Positions 1 through 8,131 of a DNA stretch of 34,490 nucleotides are shown piece by piece. Made by a program: the position numbers and the translations under genes. Location: assembly GCA_900320085.1 (NCBI GenBank), contig ONRC01000026.1, positions 1 to 34,490 of the forward strand, given 5' to 3'. How positions within the stretch are numbered: the first letter of the stretch is position 1; each line of letters starts with the position of its first letter. This DNA comes from an uncultured Eubacteriales bacterium (GTDB lineage Bacteria; Bacillota; Clostridia; Christensenellales; Aristaeellaceae). Below the pieces are notes generated by a model. That model saw nothing but the letters and a program-made list of their open reading frames with translations, did no database searches and was not told the origin of the DNA.

Positions 1-318
1 GTCGGGCAGGCCCTGGAAGGAAAGGAACGCGGCTTTCACCATTTGAATCAGCGAAAATACGGGTCCGCCGCCCAGGGCACCCCAAACGCCCAGCGCCGCG
101 AAAGCGCCAAGCAGGAGCCACTTTTTGCTATTAAAATGAATCTCAAACAGGAAATAAAAAACCAGCGTCATCCCCGCGCATAAAGGAAGCACGGGCCAAA
201 GCGCCTGACGCGGCGCGAACGCCCGGAACAGGGCCAGGCTCATGCCGAGGGCCAGCAGCAGGGAAGCAAGATAGCCCATCAGCAGCGCTTTCCAATTTTT
301 TTCAGGCAGGCGTGACAT
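1..318 (-). CDS. Partial membrane protein, probable N-terminus of a transglutaminase-like (TgpA-type) protein
   Basis: Only the first 106 residues are inside the window; the gene runs off the left edge. The visible part begins MSRLPEKNWKALLMG and contains about three hydrophobic stretches (roughly residues 11-31, 40-60 and 67-85), so it is an integral membrane protein. The start ATG lies 17 bases inside the end of the upstream DUF58 gene, which implies translational coupling. In many bacteria the order MoxR ATPase, DUF58 protein, multi-pass transglutaminase-core protein is conserved, and the N-terminus of that third protein is a bundle of membrane helices. The assignment rests on this context plus the hydrophobic profile; no catalytic domain is visible. 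It could be another membrane partner of the MoxR/DUF58 system. Confidence 0.6.
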   Translation of the reverse strand, partial: MSRLPEKNWKALLMGYLASLLLALGMSLALFRAFAPRQALWPVLPLCAGMTLVFYFLFEIHFNSKKWLLLGAFAALGVWGALGGGPVFSLIQMVKAAFLSFQGLPD

Positions 319-1450
319 AGCATACCTCCACCAAATGATGCTGCAATCGGGCCACATAGGGCTGGTATTCCGGCGCTTCGGGGGTGTAGGTGACCAGATA
401 CAGCCGGGCGCTGGGGCCCATGCGGCGGATGTGCGTCACGCCCTCCACCACCTGGGCGTCCAGCCGGGTGGTGATGACCACCGCCGCGCCGGTGCGGCGC
501 ATCCGCCGCAGCTCCAGGTTCAGCACCCGGGCGAAATCCTCTCCGGCGCCAAAGGGCTGGGACGCCAGCATTTCCTGCAAAAGCGCCAAGCCCTCCGCCT
601 GGTCGGAGGAAAACTCGTTGGCCTGCTTCCCGTACATGGGCAAACGCACGGGGCTGCCATCCTCCATCTGCATCCGGGCCACGGCCACCGCCGTTTCGCA
701 CATGGCGTCACGGAGACATTCCTTGCCTTCGTTTATGTTTTCTCCACCAAGCGGTTCGTTGCAGTCCAGCAGGATCAGGGTGTCCGGCGGCGCGGGCGTT
801 TCAAACCGGCGCACCACCAATTCCCGCTTCCGGGAGGATAGCTTCCAGTGGATGCGCTTCATGGCGTCGCCTGTGCGGTAAGCCCGCACGTCGTCCGGAG
901 CGTTGTAGTCCTCCTGAGAACGGGCCAGCACGGCGCTGCCTTCATCGCCCAAAATCATCCTGGGCTTTTCCACATCAAAGGGCCGGGGCAGCACGGTCAG
1001 CGCGGCGCTGTCCTGAATCGGCACGCGAAAGCGGAACAGGCCGAAAATATCCGATACGGATAAATCTTTTAGCCCCGCTTCGTAGATGCCGACGTGCCGC
1101 GCGTCCATCGGCAGCCGCCGCTCCTGCGCACGGAAGGGGCGAGTGGGAAAGACGCATTCCTGCTCCTGACCGTTATATAAAAATACCCCGCGCATTCCGC
1201 TGACCGGCAGGGGACAGCGGTGCTCCGCGCTGACCCGCAGGGTAACCTTTTCCCCCCGCGGCACGGACGCGCTGCTGAGCCGCTGGCCGCACCGGGCGGT
1301 CAGCCGGGCCCACAGGCAAGTGGAAAAAGCGTACGCAAACACCAACGCCATCAGGAGGGCGACGTACATATACAGGGCGTTGCCCAGCGACAGGGCGCTT
1401 ACCGCGCTGGTGACCAGGACAGCCAGCGCCGCCCAACCCCGGCGCGTCAT
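302..1450 (-). CDS. DUF58 domain-containing protein
   Basis: A 382-residue protein with two hydrophobic segments at the N-terminus (about residues 6-50), an immunoglobulin-like middle region and a C-terminal DUF58 region. The DUF58 signature is clear around residues 185-215, with DVRAYRTGDAMKRIHWKLS followed by ELVVRRFE and the DTLILLDCNE stretch typical of its von Willebrand A-like fold. DUF58 proteins accompany MoxR ATPases and are thought to act with them as chaperone-like systems at the membrane or cell envelope; the precise role here is unknown. The start ATG overlaps the end of the MoxR gene by four bases, and the next gene overlaps this one's end, so three genes form one tightly coupled operon. 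Confidence 0.88.
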   Translation of the reverse strand: MTRRGWAALAVLVTSAVSALSLGNALYMYVALLMALVFAYAFSTCLWARLTARCGQRLSSASVPRGEKVTLRVSAEHRCPLPVSGMRGVFLYNGQEQECVFPTRPFRAQERRLPMDARHVGIYEAGLKDLSVSDIFGLFRFRVPIQDSAALTVLPRPFDVEKPRMILGDEGSAVLARSQEDYNAPDDVRAYRTGDAMKRIHWKLSSRKRELVVRRFETPAPPDTLILLDCNEPLGGENINEGKECLRDAMCETAVAVARMQMEDGSPVRLPMYGKQANEFSSDQAEGLALLQEMLASQPFGAGEDFARVLNLELRRMRRTGAAVVITTRLDAQVVEGVTHIRRMGPSARLYLVTYTPEAPEYQPYVARLQHHLVEVCYVTPA

Positions 1451-2412
1451 GCGCGGCCCGTGGGCACCGGCACGGTTTCGATCAGCTGCTGGAGCAGCTG
1501 CGAGGCCGATACCCCCTTCATCCGGGCTTCCGGGGTGAGGATCAGGCGGTGGGACAGCACCGGCTGCGCCATGTGGCGGATGTCATCAGGCAGCACATAG
1601 TCGCGTCCAGACAAAAGCGCGCAGGCCTGGGCCGCACGGAGCAGGGCGATGGAGCCCCGGGGCGAAGCGCCCAATTGCAGCGCGGGATGGTTGCGGGTCA
1701 TGGCGACGATGTTCGCCACGTAATTCCTCGCCTCCTTGCTGGCGTACACAGTGCCCAGCTGCTCCTGCATGGTGATGATTTCCTCCGCGCCGCACACGGG
1801 CGACAGGGTTTGCAGCGGCGTCACCTGGCCGGAATACCGCTCCAGCATGTCCATTTCTTCCTCGACCGACGGATAGCCCACCGTGATGCGCAGGAAAAAC
1901 CGGTCCATCTGCGCCTCGGGCAGGGGATAGGTGCCCACGAAATCCACCGGGTTCTGGGTCGCCATCACCATAAAGGGGCGCGGCAGGGTATGGGTCACGC
2001 CGTCCACCGTCACCTGGCCTTCTTCCATTACTTCCAATAGGGAGGACTGGGTCTTGGGGGAGGTGCGGTTGATTTCGTCGGCCAGCACGATCTGGCTCAT
2101 CACCGCGCCGGGCTTGAATTCCATGTCGCCGGTCTGGATGTTCACCATGGTAAAGCCCGTCACGTCGGAGGGCGTCACGTCGGGGGTGAACTGGATACGC
2201 TTGAAGCTGCACTGGAGACTCTTGGCCAGCGCCGCTGCCATGGTGGTCTTGCCCACGCCGGGCACGTCCTCGATCAGCACGTGGCCCCGGCAGATGAGTG
2301 CGATCAGCATCAGCTCGATGGCGTCGTCTTTGCCCACGATCACCTGGCGGATGTTCTGCTGCAGGGCATATACCAGAGGGCGGGTCTGGGCTTGAGCGGT
2401 AGCAGACTGCAT
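1447..2412 (-). CDS. MoxR family AAA+ ATPase
   Basis: A 321-residue AAA+ ATPase of the MoxR/RavA type. The Walker A motif PGVGKTTM is at residues 51-58 and Walker B is in VLADEINRTSPKTQSSLLE; sensor 1 is in MVMATQNPVD and the C-terminal lid ends with a HRLILTPEAR stretch. Length and motif spacing match the family. The start is placed at MQSATAQAQ, with a GGGAG ribosome binding site just upstream. A longer reading frame extends 34 codons further but crosses the predicted -10 region and has no binding site. It is the first gene of the operon with the DUF58 and membrane protein genes. MoxR proteins typically drive maturation or remodelling of a partner complex through ATP hydrolysis; the substrate cannot be read from this sequence. 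Confidence 0.93.
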   Translation of the reverse strand: MQSATAQAQTRPLVYALQQNIRQVIVGKDDAIELMLIALICRGHVLIEDVPGVGKTTMAAALAKSLQCSFKRIQFTPDVTPSDVTGFTMVNIQTGDMEFKPGAVMSQIVLADEINRTSPKTQSSLLEVMEEGQVTVDGVTHTLPRPFMVMATQNPVDFVGTYPLPEAQMDRFFLRITVGYPSVEEEMDMLERYSGQVTPLQTLSPVCGAEEIITMQEQLGTVYASKEARNYVANIVAMTRNHPALQLGASPRGSIALLRAAQACALLSGRDYVLPDDIRHMAQPVLSHRLILTPEARMKGVSASQLLQQLIETVPVPTGRA

Positions 2413-2495
2413 AATACGATAATCTCCCTTCAGAATATCAAAAACGACAGAAAACCAATGATGTTGTAGGAAGCGGGACAAGCGTCCCAACCCGT

Positions 2496-2524
2496 AGTAT
2501 ACCAAAATCCGCATCCGTTTGCAA
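2496..2524 (-). promoter_or_regulatory. Promoter of the MoxR operon
   Basis: On the minus strand TTGCAA (2519-2524) is followed after 17 bases by TATACT (2496-2501), about 85 bases before the MoxR start codon. It is divergent from the ECF transporter promoter. The rest of the gap between the two promoters shows nothing recognisable. Confidence 0.7.
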
Positions 2525-2617
2525 CCAAAGATGAAACAAAGGCGTAATCATTCCGAAATAATTTACAATTTGACGGATGATCTCCCTGTATCTTCGCTGT
2601 TTTTCCCATTCACTTTT

Positions 2618-2646
2618 TTGACATTCATGGGTGCATCTGGTATAAT
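2618..2646 (+). promoter_or_regulatory. Consensus sigma-A promoter of the ECF transporter gene
   Basis: TTGACA at 2618-2623 and TATAAT at 2641-2646 are separated by exactly 17 bases, a perfect vegetative promoter. Transcription should start near 2653, leaving a leader of about 100 bases before the gene at 2752. Confidence 0.9.
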
Positions 2647-2652
2647 AGGATG

Positions 2653-2751
2653 CACGCCGTATGCCGGTACCCTGCCGGGGCTGGACAGGCGTGAAAAAGG
2701 GATCCCCAAATCGTCGGGTATCTGAAAAGAACTTGAACGGAGGAAACAATC
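2653..2751 (+). promoter_or_regulatory. Structured 5' leader of the ECF transporter gene
   Basis: The leader can fold by pairing GGTACCC (about 2664-2670) with GGGTATC (about 2716-2722), and it contains inner pairing options such as GGGG with CCCC and GCC with GGC. A GGAGG ribosome binding site follows before the ATG. Leaders of ECF vitamin transporters often hold riboswitches, but I could not match this one to a class I know (TPP, FMN, THF, preQ1). It may be an undescribed regulatory leader or only incidental structure. Confidence 0.35.
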
Positions 2752-3354
2752 ATGACAACTGCAAAACGGAGTTCCAAAACCATCCAACTGTCCCTGTACG
2801 CCCTGCTCACCGCCCTGCTGATCGTGCTGGGTTATGTGAACATTCCCCAGCCCGCGGGCCTGTCCATCACCTTTAACATGATCCCCGTCGCCATCGCGGC
2901 CATCGCCATGGGCGTGCCGGGCGGGGCGATCATCGGCGGCGTGTTCGGACTGATCAGCTTCCTGCAATGCTTCGGCCTGGTGGGCTACAGCGGCATGGGC
3001 GCTGTGCTGGCAGGCATCAGCCCGGTGCTTGCGTTCATTCAGCGGTTCGTCAGCCGGGTGCTGGTGGGCGTGCTGGCGGCGCTGGTTTACAGGGCGCTCA
3101 GCAAAAAGCTGAACATCTATCTTTCCTGCCTCATCACCGGCTTTTCCGCCGCCTTCTTCAACACCCTGCTGTTCATGTCCAGTCTGGTGCTGCTGTTCGG
3201 CAACACCGAATACATCCAGAACATGATGGCGGGCCGCAGTGTGATCGCGTTCATCATCGCCTCCGTTGGCATCAACGCCGTGGTGGAAATGATCGTGGCA
3301 GCGGTGGTCACCGGCGCGGTAGGCGCGGCGCTGAAAAAGGCAAAGCTCATTTGA
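2752..3354 (+). CDS. ECF transporter S component, probably for pantothenate
   Basis: A 200-residue hydrophobic protein with about six membrane helices, the size and layout of the substrate-binding (S) component of energy-coupling factor vitamin transporters. After a basic start (MTTAKRSSKT) come IPQPAGLSITFNMIPVAIAA and MGVPGGAIIGGVFGLIS, the characteristic N-terminal half of this family. S components bind the vitamin and share a separate ATPase/EcfT module, which is not in this window. The next gene is type III pantothenate kinase, so pantothenate (PanT-like) is the best guess for the substrate, by inference only. It has its own consensus promoter and a GGAGG binding site ahead of the ATG. 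Other ECF substrates remain possible. Confidence 0.82.
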   Translation: MTTAKRSSKTIQLSLYALLTALLIVLGYVNIPQPAGLSITFNMIPVAIAAIAMGVPGGAIIGGVFGLISFLQCFGLVGYSGMGAVLAGISPVLAFIQRFVSRVLVGVLAALVYRALSKKLNIYLSCLITGFSAAFFNTLLFMSSLVLLFGNTEYIQNMMAGRSVIAFIIASVGINAVVEMIVAAVVTGAVGAALKKAKLI

Positions 3355-3373
3355 CAGACTTTGCATGAGTTTT

Positions 3374-3487
3374 CAGTGTACAGAGTGCAGAGTACAGATT
3401 GTTTTGTGTTTTCAAAACATAATTGCCCCGCACTGAACCATTGGTTCACTATCTTCATCTGCACTCTGTACTCTGAACTCTGTTCTC
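3374..3487 (+). repeat. Tandem-heptamer hairpin element A (between ECF gene and coaX)
   Basis: The left arm (3374-3399) is built from the heptamer CAGAGTR and the right arm (3457-3487) from its complement YACTCTG. About 22 of 26 aligned positions can pair. The loop is about 57 bases and contains the palindrome GAACCATTGGTTC. The element fills most of the gap between the stop codon at 3354 and the coaX ribosome binding site. It belongs with elements at 4294, 5673, 24161, 25658 and 29652. Confidence 0.85.
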
Positions 3488-3522
3488 TCAAAAAATGCTC
3501 TTTCCCTAAAGGAGAATGACAA

Positions 3523-4296
3523 ATGCTCTTCACCCTCGACATTGGCAACACCAACATCAAAACCGCCCTGTTTGACGGGCCGGAAATGGTGCATTACTGG
3601 CGCTTGTCCACCACCCGGAAATACACCAGCGACGAGCTGGGCGTGATGATCACCCAGCTGTTCGACCATGAAAGGATCGACCGCGGGCAGGTGGACGGCA
3701 TCATCCTGTCGTCCGTTGTGCCCACGATCAATTTTACCGTGGAGCACATGTGCCGGGATTACTTCGGCATCGACCCCATGACGGTGGGGCCGGGGGTGAA
3801 AACGGGCATCGACATCAAGTACGACAATCCCCGGGAGATCGGCTCGGACCGTATCTGCAACGCGGTGGCGGCCTATACCCTGTACGGCGGTCCCTGCGTG
3901 TATATTGACTTTGGCACCGCCACCACCTTCGGCGCGCTGGATGAAAACGGGGCGCTGCTGGGCGGGTGCATCTGCCCCGGCATCAAGCTGACCAGCGAAG
4001 CGCTGGTGTCCGGCACGGCCAAGCTGCCCCATTTTGAATTGGTCATGCCCGAGCGGGTGATCGGCAAAACCACCATCGCCAATCTGCAGTCCGGCGTCAT
4101 CAACGGCTACGTGGGCCAGGTGATCTATCTGGTCAACGAGATCCGCCGGGAAATGGGCTGCCCCAACGCCCAGGTCATCGCCACCGGCGGCATGGCGCGT
4201 TTGATCGCCGGAAAATCCGGCGTCATCGACCACATCGACGGATTGCTTACGCTCAAGGGACTCAGACTGATTTATGAAAAGAATATGAGGCAATAG
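3523..4296 (+). CDS. coaX: Type III pantothenate kinase
   Basis: A 257-residue ASKHA-fold kinase that phosphorylates pantothenate, the first step of coenzyme A synthesis. The phosphate-1 motif DIGNTNIKTALF is at residues 5-16. The phosphate-2 region is YIDFGTATTFGAL, the GPGVKTGIDIKYDNPREIGSDR stretch forms the pantothenate-site region, and ATGGMARLI is the C-terminal adenosine motif. Length matches the family (about 255). CoaX enzymes typically need a monovalent cation and are not feedback-inhibited by CoA. An AAAGGAG ribosome binding site precedes the ATG. Its stop codon TAG is the first three bases of the next hairpin element. It follows the presumed pantothenate transporter gene, a sensible uptake-and-trapping pair. 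Confidence 0.95.
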   Translation: MLFTLDIGNTNIKTALFDGPEMVHYWRLSTTRKYTSDELGVMITQLFDHERIDRGQVDGIILSSVVPTINFTVEHMCRDYFGIDPMTVGPGVKTGIDIKYDNPREIGSDRICNAVAAYTLYGGPCVYIDFGTATTFGALDENGALLGGCICPGIKLTSEALVSGTAKLPHFELVMPERVIGKTTIANLQSGVINGYVGQVIYLVNEIRREMGCPNAQVIATGGMARLIAGKSGVIDHIDGLLTLKGLRLIYEKNMRQ

Positions 4297-4372
4297 GCTG
4301 TAGGCAGTAGGCGTTAGAAAAATGATTTCAGCGATCTATATCTAATGCCTGTTGCCTGCTGCCTGCTACCTG
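4294..4372 (+). repeat. Tandem-heptamer hairpin element B (between coaX and hom)
   Basis: The left arm (4294-4318) is made of GTAGGCA-like heptamers and the right arm (4341-4372) of the complementary TGCCTGC type. About 20 of 28 positions pair as Watson-Crick, and several of the remainder are G-T pairs. The loop is about 22 bases. The element spans almost exactly from the coaX stop codon to the hom ribosome binding site. The heptamer differs from that of element A. Confidence 0.82.
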
Positions 4373-4394
4373 AAAACAAGGAGAGGACAAGCAC

Positions 4395-5669
4395 ATGCGA
4401 AAGGTATCCGTGGGTTTCCTGGGCTGCGGCAACATCGGCTGCGGTGTGTGGAAGCTGCTGAACGAATTCAAGGCCGATATTCTGCACCGCAGCGACGTGG
4501 AGTTCGACGTCAAGCGCATCCTGGTGCGGGACGTGAAGAAGAAGCGGGACCAGGTGGTTCCCGAAGAACTGCTCACCACCGACCCCGCCCAGGTGACGGA
4601 CGACCCGGAGATCGAAATGGTGCTGGAGTTCATGGGCGGCGAAACCCCCGCGACTCAGTACATGCTCCGCGCCCTGGAAATGGGCAAAACCGTGGTCACC
4701 GCCAACAAAATGGCGCTGGCCCTGAACTGGCATATCCTCCAGGCGGCAGCGGAAAAGCACGGCAGCGGCCTCTATTATGAGGCAGCTGTCTGCGGCGCGA
4801 TCCCCATTATCCGCACCACCCTGGATTCCCTCATGTCCAACCGCATCGAGGAAATGATGGGCATCGTGAACGGCACCACCAACTATATCCTCACCCGCAT
4901 GAGCCAGGAGGGCAGCGACTATGCCGAAGTGCTTTCCGACGCCCAGCGCCTGGGCCTGGCCGAGCCCGACCCCACCAGCGACGTGGAGGGCTTCGACGCG
5001 GCTTATAAGCTGTCCATTCTCTCCTCCCTTGCCTTCCACGCCCGGGTGCCCTTTGACGTGATTTACCGCCAGGGCATCACCCAGGTGAGCGCGGCGGACA
5101 TTGCCTTCGGCAAGGAACTGGGCTACACCCTGAAGCTGCTGGCCATCGCCAAGCGCAGCGGCGACGTGATCGACGCCCGGGTGCATCCCACCTTCATCCC
5201 CGACGATCATCCGCTGGCCTCCGTGAACGGCAGCTTCAACGCCATTTTCCTTCACGGCCACGCCTGCGACGACATGATGCTCTTCGGCCGCGGCGCGGGC
5301 AGCGCGCCCACCGCCAGCGCGGTGGTGGCGGATATGCTTTACGCCGTGTCCCGGGATACCCCCCGGCATCCCACCTTCCGCAATACCAACGAGCTGGCCG
5401 AGGGCCTGACCGTGACCGACGACTGGCATTGCAGCTTCTATGTCCGCCTGACCGCCAGCGACCGGCCCGGCGTGCTGGCCCGCATCACCGCCTGCCTGGG
5501 GGACGAGGGCATCAGCATCCGCAACCTCATGCAGCGGGACGCTGTGGACGGCCACGCGCAGATCGTGCTCATCACCCACGACGCGGGCGAGTGCGCCATC
5601 CGCAAGGCCCTGGCCGCCATCGCCTCCGACGATGTGCAGGTGGAAAGCATGATCCGGGTGGAAAGATAA
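4395..5669 (+). CDS. hom: Homoserine dehydrogenase
   Basis: A 424-residue NAD(P)-dependent oxidoreductase that converts aspartate semialdehyde to homoserine, the branch to threonine and methionine. The dinucleotide-binding fold opens at the N-terminus with VGFLGCGNIGCGVW (glycines 10, 12 and 15). The catalytic domain contains NGTTNYILTRM and DPTSDVEGFDAAYKL. A C-terminal ACT domain occupies about residues 348-424 (SFYVRLTASDRPGVLARITA) and is normally the site of threonine feedback control. Length and domain order match the standard Gram-positive enzyme. An AAGGAGAGG ribosome binding site stands ten bases ahead of the ATG. The gene lies between hairpin elements B and C in the same presumed transcription unit as coaX; no separate promoter was found. 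Confidence 0.96.
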   Translation: MRKVSVGFLGCGNIGCGVWKLLNEFKADILHRSDVEFDVKRILVRDVKKKRDQVVPEELLTTDPAQVTDDPEIEMVLEFMGGETPATQYMLRALEMGKTVVTANKMALALNWHILQAAAEKHGSGLYYEAAVCGAIPIIRTTLDSLMSNRIEEMMGIVNGTTNYILTRMSQEGSDYAEVLSDAQRLGLAEPDPTSDVEGFDAAYKLSILSSLAFHARVPFDVIYRQGITQVSAADIAFGKELGYTLKLLAIAKRSGDVIDARVHPTFIPDDHPLASVNGSFNAIFLHGHACDDMMLFGRGAGSAPTASAVVADMLYAVSRDTPRHPTFRNTNELAEGLTVTDDWHCSFYVRLTASDRPGVLARITACLGDEGISIRNLMQRDAVDGHAQIVLITHDAGECAIRKALAAIASDDVQVESMIRVER

Positions 5670-5672
5670 TAT

Positions 5673-5772
5673 GAGGTAGGAAGTAGGAGACAGGAAGTTT
5701 TAGATTGTTTTCTCAACGGAGAAACGCGTTTGCTTCATATGATAGGCAAATAAACCTCCTGCCTCCTGCCTG
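5673..5772 (+). repeat. Tandem-heptamer hairpin element C (between hom and capA-like gene)
   Basis: The left arm (5673-5697) contains the heptamers GTAGGAA, GTAGGAG and ACAGGAA. The right arm (5752-5772) is two copies of CCTCCTG plus CCTG. The inner parts of the arms pair well and the outer parts less so. The loop is about 55 bases. The element starts four bases after the hom stop codon and ends just before the GGAGGGG ribosome binding site of the next gene. Confidence 0.78.
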
Positions 5773-5791
5773 AAAAACTTGGAGGGGCTTC

Positions 5792-7108
5792 ATGCGCAAA
5801 AAGCGTCGCGGGTTATCCTTGGGCAGCATCCTGACTCTTTGCCTCACGGCGGCGGTCATTGCAGGCTGCGTTTTTATGTTTGGCAGGATTCGCGGCAGCG
5901 CGGACGGCGGCATGGACGCACAGCGTGTGATTGGCGCGGTGCACTCCTTTATGCAGAACGCGGGCGGAGGGGACGCTGAACCTCAAATCAACGTGCGCAC
6001 CGTGACGGTCACGCTCGCGCCTGTGACGGCCGCGCCAGCAACCCCGGCGCCTGTGACGGCCGCACCGGTGAGCGATCCGTACCAGCCCTTCTCGTTCACG
6101 CTGACTGCTGGCGGGCTGCTGTCCTTCCAGAGCGATATTTCGGATTCCGTTTACAACAAAACCGAAAAGACCCTGAGCTATGAACCTGTGGTTCAGCCCA
6201 TCCGCGCGAGAATATACAGCGACATCAACCTGGTTACCCTGCCGCAGACCGTCAATTCCACCGACCGCAAATACAGCGACAACCTCGCTCCCGGCGAAGC
6301 CGCGATCGCGCTTCAGGCCATGGGGTTTGACCAGGTGGCGCTTGCCACCGAACACATTCTGGATCTGGGCGCGAAAGGTCTGGACGAAACTGTGTCCACG
6401 CTCAACAGCCGTCAGCTTGGCTGTGTGGGCGTCAGCACCGACGACGCTTCCAGAACCCGGCTGGTGCAGGTCAACGGCGGAACGGTGGCTATTCTGTCCT
6501 ATACCGACGTGCTCACCTCCAAAGGCAAAAACGAGTTAGGCCGGTCCAACTCTTTCTTCGCCCTCTATGACGAGGGTCTGGCCCGCGCGGACATCCAGTC
6601 CGCCCGGAACCAGGGCGCGCGATGCGTCATCGTGTGTATGTATTGGGGGAAGCAGGACGCCGCCTCCGTGACCAACGCGCAGCGAACGACGGCCCAATCC
6701 CTGGCTGAAATGGGCGCGGACGTGATATTGGGCACGCGCCCCAGCCGCGTGCTGCCCATGGAGCTGATTTACTGCAACGGGCCGGATGGAAAAAACCATA
6801 CCGCTTTTGTCGCTTATTCCCTGGGGACACTGCTGTCGGAATCCCGGGAGGCATTTGACATCTGCGGCCTGCTGCTGCACATGAGCATCCGCAGCGACGA
6901 ACAGGGCGTGACGCACTTTGAAGCGCTCGAATACACCCCTACTTATATCTGGCGTCAAAGCGTCGGCGGACAGATGCAGTATCGCCTGGTTTGCAGCGCC
7001 GATCCGCCCCCCGAGAGCATGAGCACCCAGCAAAAGGAAGTGATGCAGCGGTCGCTGAACCGTATCCAGACCGTGCTGAAAAACAGCCCTGTGATTGAAC
7101 GGAAGTAA
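5792..7108 (+). CDS. CapA-like protein with degenerate active site
   Basis: A 438-residue protein with a basic N-terminus and one hydrophobic segment (about residues 13-32), so it is probably membrane-anchored or exported. Next comes a Thr/Ala/Pro-rich linker with near-repeats of PVTAAPA (about residues 70-93), then a domain resembling CapA, the metallophosphatase-like family linked to poly-gamma-glutamate synthesis. The match is in the pattern TEHILDLGAKGLDET, then GGTVAILSYTDV, then CVIVCMYWGKQ and GADVILGTRPSRVLPMEL, ending with YSLGTLLSE. Key family residues are changed. The usual Asp near the start of the domain is absent, Asn-Asn-His is Thr-Glu-His, and His-Pro-His is Arg-Pro-Ser. A non-catalytic envelope role is therefore likely. 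It follows hairpin element C with a strong GGAGGGG binding site. Confidence 0.72.
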   Translation: MRKKRRGLSLGSILTLCLTAAVIAGCVFMFGRIRGSADGGMDAQRVIGAVHSFMQNAGGGDAEPQINVRTVTVTLAPVTAAPATPAPVTAAPVSDPYQPFSFTLTAGGLLSFQSDISDSVYNKTEKTLSYEPVVQPIRARIYSDINLVTLPQTVNSTDRKYSDNLAPGEAAIALQAMGFDQVALATEHILDLGAKGLDETVSTLNSRQLGCVGVSTDDASRTRLVQVNGGTVAILSYTDVLTSKGKNELGRSNSFFALYDEGLARADIQSARNQGARCVIVCMYWGKQDAASVTNAQRTTAQSLAEMGADVILGTRPSRVLPMELIYCNGPDGKNHTAFVAYSLGTLLSESREAFDICGLLLHMSIRSDEQGVTHFEALEYTPTYIWRQSVGGQMQYRLVCSADPPPESMSTQQKEVMQRSLNRIQTVLKNSPVIERK

Positions 7109-7141
7109 GCGGATACAGCGGGAAACAAAGGAGAGAATAGC

Positions 7142-8080
7142 ATGAGTGATTTTCTGTTCGCGCTCAACACAGTGCTGCCCCTGCTGCTGCTCATGTCGCT
7201 GGGGTGGTTCTGCCGCCGCGTCGGTCTGCTGACAGAGACGCTGGTCAAGGGTGTGAATCAGTTGGTGTTCAAGATTTTTTTGCCGGTGAGCCTGTGCGTC
7301 AGCGTGATGAACACGCCGTATGACACCGCGATTTCGGTGAACGCGTTCCTGCTGGCCGCCATCGGCCTGGCGGCGGATTTCGGCATCCTGTTTCTGCTGA
7401 TTCCGCGCATTGAAAAAGACCGAAAAAAAATCGGCGTCATGATCCAGGGCATGGCCCGGGGCAATTACGCCTTTTTCGGCATTCCTTTGGTGGCAATGCT
7501 GTTTCCAGGCAGGGACACGTCCCTGGCGTCGCTGATGGTGATCGTCACCATCCCGGTTTACAATATCCTCTCCGTCGTGGCCCTGTGCGTGTTCGGGGAT
7601 GGGGAAATCCGTCTTGGGAAGGTGCTGCTGAACATTCTGAAAAACCCGCTGATCATTGGCACGGTGTTCGGCTATGCGTTCTGGCTGCTGCGCTTCCAGC
7701 CCCCGGCCTTCATTCGCACCACCATGGCGGACCTGGCGAAGGTGGCCACTCCGCTGGCGCTCTTTACCCTGGGTGGCGCCATCCAGTTTGCCAGCGCGAA
7801 GGGGCACATGAAGCAGCTGTTGATCGCCGTGCCCTGGAAGCTGATCGTTTCGCCCCTGGTGTTCGTGGGCATCGGCATCGCCATCGGCCTGCGGGACGTG
7901 GCCCTGGCCTGCACCTATATCGCCTTCGGCGCGCCGACTGCGGTTTCATCCTACCCTATGGCGCAGCAGATGGGCGGCGACGGCGAGCTGGCCGCTGAGC
8001 TCGTGGCCATTTCCAGCGCCTTCTGTATCCTGACCACCTTCCTGTTCGTGTTCGCAATGAAGAGTATGGGCCTGATCTGA
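7142..8080 (+). CDS. AEC family transporter (auxin efflux carrier-like permease)
   Basis: A 312-residue, very hydrophobic protein with about ten membrane helices in two halves, the size and layout of the AEC/PIN-like family. Recognisable pieces are the N-terminal LPLLLLMSLGWFCRRVGLL, the first-half end with ARGNYAFFGIPLVAML, and the C-terminal APTAVSSYPMAQQMGGD near residues 275-290, which is typical of bacterial members. Bacterial AEC carriers move organic acids or amino acids; the substrate here cannot be inferred. The gene follows the CapA-like gene by 33 bases with an AAAGGAGAG ribosome binding site, so it is probably co-transcribed. After its stop codon comes the first copy of the long multi-hairpin element rather than a simple terminator. 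Confidence 0.9.
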   Translation: MSDFLFALNTVLPLLLLMSLGWFCRRVGLLTETLVKGVNQLVFKIFLPVSLCVSVMNTPYDTAISVNAFLLAAIGLAADFGILFLLIPRIEKDRKKIGVMIQGMARGNYAFFGIPLVAMLFPGRDTSLASLMVIVTIPVYNILSVVALCVFGDGEIRLGKVLLNILKNPLIIGTVFGYAFWLLRFQPPAFIRTTMADLAKVATPLALFTLGGAIQFASAKGHMKQLLIAVPWKLIVSPLVFVGIGIAIGLRDVALACTYIAFGAPTAVSSYPMAQQMGGDGELAAELVAISSAFCILTTFLFVFAMKSMGLI

Positions 8081-8131
8081 GCTTTTTCTTTGCGTTTTCT
8101 ATCATCATAACAGGCTTGTTACAAAGGGTCA

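Noticed and set aside
2653..2751. Known riboswitch (THF, TPP, FMN, preQ1) before the ECF gene
   Set aside because: None of the conserved core sequences I recall for these classes is present; kept only as an unassigned leader.
3374..3487. CRISPR array as an explanation of the short tandem repeats
   Set aside because: Units are only seven bases with no spacers, arms are inverted relative to each other, and no cas genes are present.
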